Part shown: positions 59,449-64,000 of the stretch, in pieces
Layout of the letters: the number at the start of each line of letters is the position of its first letter
Numbering within the stretch: position 1 is the first letter of the stretch
Assembly (NCBI RefSeq): GCF_900187185.1
Contig: NZ_LT906465.1
Location: forward strand, 1,612,001-1,676,000
Reading direction: 5' to 3'
Length of the DNA: 64,000 nt
Origin: Chryseobacterium taklimakanense
GTDB taxonomy: Bacteria > Bacteroidota > Bacteroidia > Flavobacteriales > Weeksellaceae
Translations under genes and position numbers: made by a program
Notes under the pieces: model-generated
Database searches by the model: none
Seen by the model: only the letters and a program-made list of their open reading frames with translations
Told to the model about the DNA's origin: nothing

Positions 59449-59769
59449 GTGAAATTTTTGGCCTTCTCTTTATCCTTGTTCTTTATGGTGCTTACTATGG
59501 TGCCATGCAACGACGCGGCAAAGGGTTTAAGCGAAAAATTTTGTCAGAATCAGGATGTTCACCTCGAACAAAGCCAGGATCAACACGCTGATCTTTGTTC
59601 TCCTTTCTGCGTTTGCAATTGTTGTGGTATGACTTTATCAGTTTCACAGATTAATACGTTACTTCCTGAGCACCACAAGGTTGTAATAAAAGATATTCTT
59701 CCTGATAGGAAATATGATCACAAGACTCTCCACCCTGCCGGTGTCTGGCACCCCCCAAAAATAGGTTAA
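59449..59769 (+). CDS. DUF6660-like small secreted protein
   Basis: A 106-residue exported protein with signal peptide MKFLAFSLSLFFMVLTMVPC and later Cys/His in CQNQDVHLEQSQDQHADLCSPFCVCNCCGMTL. The tail HPAGVWHPPKIG matches the tail of the 40670 protein. The start is GTG at 59449; no ATG in frame precedes the signal peptide core. It stands before the RND-TolC gene as its relative stands before the first RND unit. It probably binds periplasmic metal. Confidence 0.82.
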   Translation: MKFLAFSLSLFFMVLTMVPCNDAAKGLSEKFCQNQDVHLEQSQDQHADLCSPFCVCNCCGMTLSVSQINTLLPEHHKVVIKDILPDRKYDHKTLHPAGVWHPPKIG

Positions 59770-59881
59770 TACTTTTCCTTCGGATTTATATTCGTAGGAT
59801 TATACGGCTATTTAATAGTCGTGCATTTCCGTGAACAATACGGAATATGCTCTATCCTTCAATTAACCTTAATTTTTACAA

Positions 59882-62800
59882 ATGCTATATAAAATTATAC
59901 AGTTTAGTGTAAAGAATAAGCTCATAATTGGGCTCATGACTTTGGCACTAATCATCTGGGGCGTGTATAGTGCTACTAAACTCCCATTGGATGCTGTACC
60001 TGATATTACCAATAATCAGGTTCAGATCATAACCAGTACACCCACATTAGCCGCACAAGAAACAGAACAGTTGGTCACCTATCCAGTTGAACAGAGCCTC
60101 GCCAACATTCCCGGAATTACCGAAATGAGGTCAATTTCAAGATTTGGCTTGTCCGTAGTGACGGTCGTTTTCGACGAAAGCGTGGATATTTACTTTGCCC
60201 GTCAACTGATTACTGAAAAACTGAAAGAGGCCGAGGAAAACATTCCACAAGGTATCGGTACGCCAGAAATGTCTCCGGTATCCACAGGCTTAGGAGAAAT
60301 CTATCAATATGTTATTCACCCTAAAAAAGGGTCAGAAGACAAATACTCCGCTACCGATCTTCGAACAATGCAGGATTGGATTGTGGCCCGCCAACTCTAC
60401 GGTACACCGGGCGTAGCTGAAATTAACAGTTTTGGCGGTAAACTTAAGCAGTACGAGGTGGCAATCAATCCGTACAGACTTAAAGCTATGAATGTGACCA
60501 TTGCCGATATTTTCACAACCCTTCAGAAAAATAACGAAAATACAGGTGGTGCTTACATCGATAAAAAACCTAATGCCTATTTTATTCGCGGCATCGGTCT
60601 GATCTCTTCTTTAGATGATATTTCTAACACCGTAATAAAAACAGTCAACGGTATCCCTGTACTTATCAAAGATGTCGCGGAGGCACGTATAGGCAGTGCC
60701 GTTAGATATGGGGCCCTTACCTATAACGGCGATAAAGAGGCTGTCGGGGGTATTGTAATGATGCTCAAAGGTGAAAATTCCGCGGAAGTAGTGAGTCGGG
60801 TTAAGGAAAAAATGCTCACCATTCAAAAATCCCTTCCAGCGGATATTATCGTAGAACCTTTCGTGGACCGGACTAACTTAGTAGACCGGGCGATCCGTAC
60901 CGTAGAAACAAATTTGGTGGAAGGCGCTCTTATTGTCATCCTTGTGCTCGTTCTGTTTCTGGGTAATTTTCGTGCAGGGCTTATTGCGGCTTCTGCCATT
61001 CCACTTTCTCTCCTTTTTGCCTTAGGTATGATGAATGTTTTTGGAGTCAGTGCAAACTTGATGAGTTTGGGAGCTATTGATTTCGGGCTTATTGTAGATG
61101 GCGCAGTAATCATTGTAGAGGCGACCCTTCACTTTCTCGCGGTCCACCACAAATCCCAAAAACTCTCGCAGCACACAATGGACCGGGCTGTGGAAGCAAG
61201 TGCAAAAAAAATGATGAGTTCTGCAGCATTTGGTCAGATAATTATCCTCATTGTATATCTCCCTATTCTTTCACTTCAGGGGATTGAAGGTAAAATGTTC
61301 CGCCCAATGGCAGAAACAGTGTCTTTTGCAATTATAGGAGCGTTAATTCTCTCCCTTACTTATATACCAATGATGTCTGCCTTATTTCTATCTAAAAATA
61401 TCAGTGCAAAAAAGACTTTCGCGGACAGGATGATGTCCGGGATCAATAGCGTCTATATCCCACTGCTGCAAAAGGCGATTGCGTTTAAATATGCAGTAGT
61501 GGGTGGAGCAATTGCATTACTGGCTGTTTCGCTGTTTTTATTTTCAAGAATGGGAGGTGAATTTATCCCACAACTACAGGAGGGCGATTTTGCAGTACAC
61601 TGTATTTTACCACAGGGTACCTCACTTTCTCAAAGCATTGAAACTTCAATGCAGGCAAGCCGAATTCTGAAATCTTTTCCTGAAGTGAACACCGTAGTGG
61701 GTAAAACCGGTAGTGCCGAAGTTCCCACAGACCCCATGCCGCCCGAGGCAACTGACCTTATTGTGACACTGAAACCCAAAAAAGAATGGAAGGACAGCAA
61801 TAAATCTTATGAGGATTTGAGCGCTGAGATGATGGAGAAGCTTGAAATGATTCCGGGAGTATTCTTCGAAGTATCCCAACCAATACAGATGCGCTTCAAC
61901 GAGTTAATGACGGGAGTGCGCCAGGACGTAGCGGTTAAAATATTTGGTGAAAACATAGACACCCTTGCGAAACTGGCACCGGAAGTTGCCAAAATAGTAC
62001 AAACAGTAGAAGGTGCCACCGAACCACAAATTGAGCAGACGGTGGGTTTGCCCCAGATAACCATTACTTACGACAGGGCCAGGCTGGCCTCTTATGGATT
62101 GAATATTGAGGATATAAACCATACAGTGAGCACCGCTTTTGCGGGCGAAACCGCTGGGGTGGTATTCGAGGACGAAAGAAAGTTTAATTTGGTCGCACGG
62201 CTCGACAGTGTTAACCGAAGTTCTATCGACGATGTGAGTAACCTGTTTATTCCAACTGAAAACGGCGTGCAAATCCCTCTTTCTCAGGTAGCAAAGGTTG
62301 AATATAAAGACGGACCGGCGCAAATCAGTCGTGAAGATGGCAAGCGCCGGATTGTTGTAGGCTTTAATGTAAAAGATAGAGATGTAGAAAGTGTAGTAAC
62401 CGAAATTCAGAAAAAACTGAACGACGCAAATATCTTGCCCGCTGGCTATTACTATACGTATGGCGGAACGTTCGAAAATTTGAAACAGGCTTCTTCACGA
62501 TTGCAAATAGCAGTTCCTGTAGCCTTAGCTCTTATTTTTCTTTTACTGTACTTCACCTTCCGTAACTTCAAAGACAGCATGCTTATTTTTACTGCAATAC
62601 CAATGAGTGCTATTGGAGGGGTCTTTGCACTGATGATAAGGGACATGCCCTTCAGCATTTCAGCAGGAGTAGGATTTATCGCGCTGTTTGGTGTAGCCGT
62701 ACTGAATGGTATTGTGCTGGTAAGCACCTTCAAGGATCTTCAGAAATCTGGGGTTACTAATATCCTTCGAAGGGTGATTCAGGGGACCAGTATACGTTTA

Positions 62801-64000
62801 CGCCCAGTCCTGATGACTGCAGCGGTAGCTTCATTCGGATTCTTTCCCATGGCCTTTTCAAATGGTAGCGGTGCAGAAGTACAGAGACCATTAGCAACCG
62901 TGGTAATTGGCGGCTTAGTAACAGCAACTTTCCTTACCTTATTTGTTCTGCCACTACTCTATATCATCTTTAATTCTAAGAATCAAATCAAAAACAAATT
63001 GAGAAATAGTAAAAACAAATCGTTTTTAACGCTAATAATTTTACTGTGCTCTTCCGTAGGTGCACTCAGTGCGCAGGAAAGAATTTCACCAAATGACGCA
63101 GTGAAAATAGCGTTAGATAATAATCTACAGTACACTGTAAACAATGCCCAGGTAACTAAAGCTTTACTGGAAACTAAAACCGCACGTGAAATTCCCAAGA
63201 CAGGCCTCTTCGTAGAAAACGAGGATATGAGACCAAGTGATCCGGATGGCGATTTTAAAATTGGAATCCAGCAATCCATACAATGGCCGGGATTATATAA
63301 GGCGAAAAGAAAATATTTTGAGGAGCAGCTGAAATTTCACCAACTGAACAAAAACATGCTGGACGCGGTGATAAAAAGGGAAGTAAATACCGCTTTTTAC
63401 CAGCTATGGTACCTTCAGGATGTGGGTAAACTCTACCAAAAACTGGATGAGTATTATACGTCCATGTACAAAGCTGCTAACCTTCGTTTCAAAACTGGCG
63501 AAGCAGCCGGTCTTGAAAATATTGCTGCAGAAGCTCGGATGAAGGAGCTTCAGGCCCAACGCCAACAGAATTTACAGAATATTGCAGCACAACAGCAGCA
63601 GTTGAGCCTTTTTCTCAATACTCATGTGCTGTACTTACCGGAAGACACCAATTTGCGGAAACTGGATGTGGATGATTTTCCCTCAGACAGTTTGCATCCT
63701 TCATTGGCACTGCAGCAGCAAAATATCGAAATTGCACGAGCTAATATAGATGTTCAGAAAATGCAGAATAAACCTGACTTTTCCGGCCGGGTATTCTCCC
63801 AGAGATTATACGGAATGAAAGATCCCATAACCGGCTTTTCTGTAGCGGTAGAATTTCCCATTTTTGGAAAAACTGCCTATAAAGCCAAATTGCAGGCTGC
63901 CGAAGCAGAAGTTGAAATTCAGCAGTCGCAGCTGCGCTATCAGGAAAGCCAATTCGCTGCACAAACGCGCACCAGCTACACCGAAATTCTAAAAGCTTCT
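59882..64000 (+). CDS. CzcA/CusA-family RND efflux pump fused to TolC (3' end outside window)
   Basis: 1373 codons are open to the window edge. The RND part (about 1-1030) has LPLDAVPDITNNQVQI, a first porter half, and TM4 GAIDFGLIVDGAVIIVEATLHFL (about 395), the DFG-DGA form of divalent-cation (HME1, CzcA-type) pumps rather than the CusA form. After TM12 (LPLLYIIF) a basic linker and a hydrophobic segment (FLTLIILLCSSVGALSAQE, about 1048-1066) lead to a TolC-like helical domain (AVKIALDNNLQYTVNNAQ onward, FSVAVEFPIFGKTAYKAKLQ). One gene thus encodes both inner- and outer-membrane parts. The start ATG is at 59882. Confidence 0.93.
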   Translation, partial: MLYKIIQFSVKNKLIIGLMTLALIIWGVYSATKLPLDAVPDITNNQVQIITSTPTLAAQETEQLVTYPVEQSLANIPGITEMRSISRFGLSVVTVVFDESVDIYFARQLITEKLKEAEENIPQGIGTPEMSPVSTGLGEIYQYVIHPKKGSEDKYSATDLRTMQDWIVARQLYGTPGVAEINSFGGKLKQYEVAINPYRLKAMNVTIADIFTTLQKNNENTGGAYIDKKPNAYFIRGIGLISSLDDISNTVIKTVNGIPVLIKDVAEARIGSAVRYGALTYNGDKEAVGGIVMMLKGENSAEVVSRVKEKMLTIQKSLPADIIVEPFVDRTNLVDRAIRTVETNLVEGALIVILVLVLFLGNFRAGLIAASAIPLSLLFALGMMNVFGVSANLMSLGAIDFGLIVDGAVIIVEATLHFLAVHHKSQKLSQHTMDRAVEASAKKMMSSAAFGQIIILIVYLPILSLQGIEGKMFRPMAETVSFAIIGALILSLTYIPMMSALFLSKNISAKKTFADRMMSGINSVYIPLLQKAIAFKYAVVGGAIALLAVSLFLFSRMGGEFIPQLQEGDFAVHCILPQGTSLSQSIETSMQASRILKSFPEVNTVVGKTGSAEVPTDPMPPEATDLIVTLKPKKEWKDSNKSYEDLSAEMMEKLEMIPGVFFEVSQPIQMRFNELMTGVRQDVAVKIFGENIDTLAKLAPEVAKIVQTVEGATEPQIEQTVGLPQITITYDRARLASYGLNIEDINHTVSTAFAGETAGVVFEDERKFNLVARLDSVNRSSIDDVSNLFIPTENGVQIPLSQVAKVEYKDGPAQISREDGKRRIVVGFNVKDRDVESVVTEIQKKLNDANILPAGYYYTYGGTFENLKQASSRLQIAVPVALALIFLLLYFTFRNFKDSMLIFTAIPMSAIGGVFALMIRDMPFSISAGVGFIALFGVAVLNGIVLVSTFKDLQKSGVTNILRRVIQGTSIRLRPVLMTAAVASFGFFPMAFSNGSGAEVQRPLATVVIGGLVTATFLTLFVLPLLYIIFNSKNQIKNKLRNSKNKSFLTLIILLCSSVGALSAQERISPNDAVKIALDNNLQYTVNNAQVTKALLETKTAREIPKTGLFVENEDMRPSDPDGDFKIGIQQSIQWPGLYKAKRKYFEEQLKFHQLNKNMLDAVIKREVNTAFYQLWYLQDVGKLYQKLDEYYTSMYKAANLRFKTGEAAGLENIAAEARMKELQAQRQQNLQNIAAQQQQLSLFLNTHVLYLPEDTNLRKLDVDDFPSDSLHPSLALQQQNIEIARANIDVQKMQNKPDFSGRVFSQRLYGMKDPITGFSVAVEFPIFGKTAYKAKLQAAEAEVEIQQSQLRYQESQFAAQTRTSYTEILKAS

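Noticed and set aside
38877-64000. Insertion sequences or transposases inside the island
   Set aside because: No transposase-like protein, terminal inverted repeats or target duplications were found in the visible part.

Overview
The window comes from a Bacteroidota chromosome, most likely a Flavobacteriia member of the Chryseobacterium/Kaistella type. The evidence is low-GC DNA, promoters of the Bacteroidota form (TTTG, about 19 bp, TAnnTTTG) upstream of tRNAs and genes, weak ribosome binding sites, and families typical of the group (S46 dipeptidyl peptidase, SemiSWEET, DUF3078, DUF885, DUF6122, DUF6132, DUF6660). The genus is an inference. Nothing here was compared with a database.

Positions 1-38800 are mostly core genome. 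On the minus strand lies the 5' part of clpC. Next comes a glycosyltransferase operon (GT4, SufE, GT9, GT2) with GTG/TTG starts, then tRNA-Val and folC, an exbB-exbD-tonB operon, a DUF885 lipoprotein, a receiver-only response regulator, nth, bcp, a GNAT enzyme, an S46 peptidase, a META lipoprotein, SemiSWEET, hflX, AlkD-like, a Ca2+/H+ antiporter, a YifB ATPase, a DUF3078 protein, rhomboid, dprA and gdhA. Positions 29.4-35.6 kb hold a sulfur-handling cluster: a Crp/Fnr regulator, a TauE-like carrier, a metallo-beta-lactamase/double-rhodanese protein, a cupin, DUF6132, rhodanese, a small membrane gene broken by an amber codon, thioredoxin and two YeeE/YedE subunits. A palindrome resembling a Crp/Fnr operator precedes the MBL gene. 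rseP ends the core section.

At 38877 a tRNA-Asn gene with a strong terminator marks the probable left edge of a genomic island that runs past the right end of the window. The first 1.7 kb carries repeats, hairpins and three small genes (an excisionase-like HTH protein and two unknowns). From 40.6 kb onward nearly every gene handles copper, silver or related metals: two DUF6660-type Cys/His-rich secreted proteins, a CCxxC lipoprotein, a DUF3347 protein, a CusA-type RND pump split into two reading frames, TolC, two different CusB-type adaptors, a haem-binding protein, an AraC-type regulator with a CxxC N-terminus, an HMA chaperone, a Csp-like four-helix copper store, a MerTP-like protein, a GDCCVxC protein, a DUF305 protein, a CPH-type P1B ATPase, a large multicopper oxidase and a second RND pump fused to TolC.

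The parts fit an envelope-centred metal defence. The ATPase would move metal from cytoplasm to periplasm, the oxidase would detoxify Cu(I) there, and the RND systems would export it across the outer membrane, with HMA and Csp proteins buffering the cytosol. The most unusual items are the 971-residue oxidase (three heavy-metal-binding domains, an oxidase core, and a CopB-like barrel at the C-terminus), the frameshifted cusA, the RND-TolC fusion with a signal-peptide-like joint, and the six copies of one small metal-binding module spread over four proteins.
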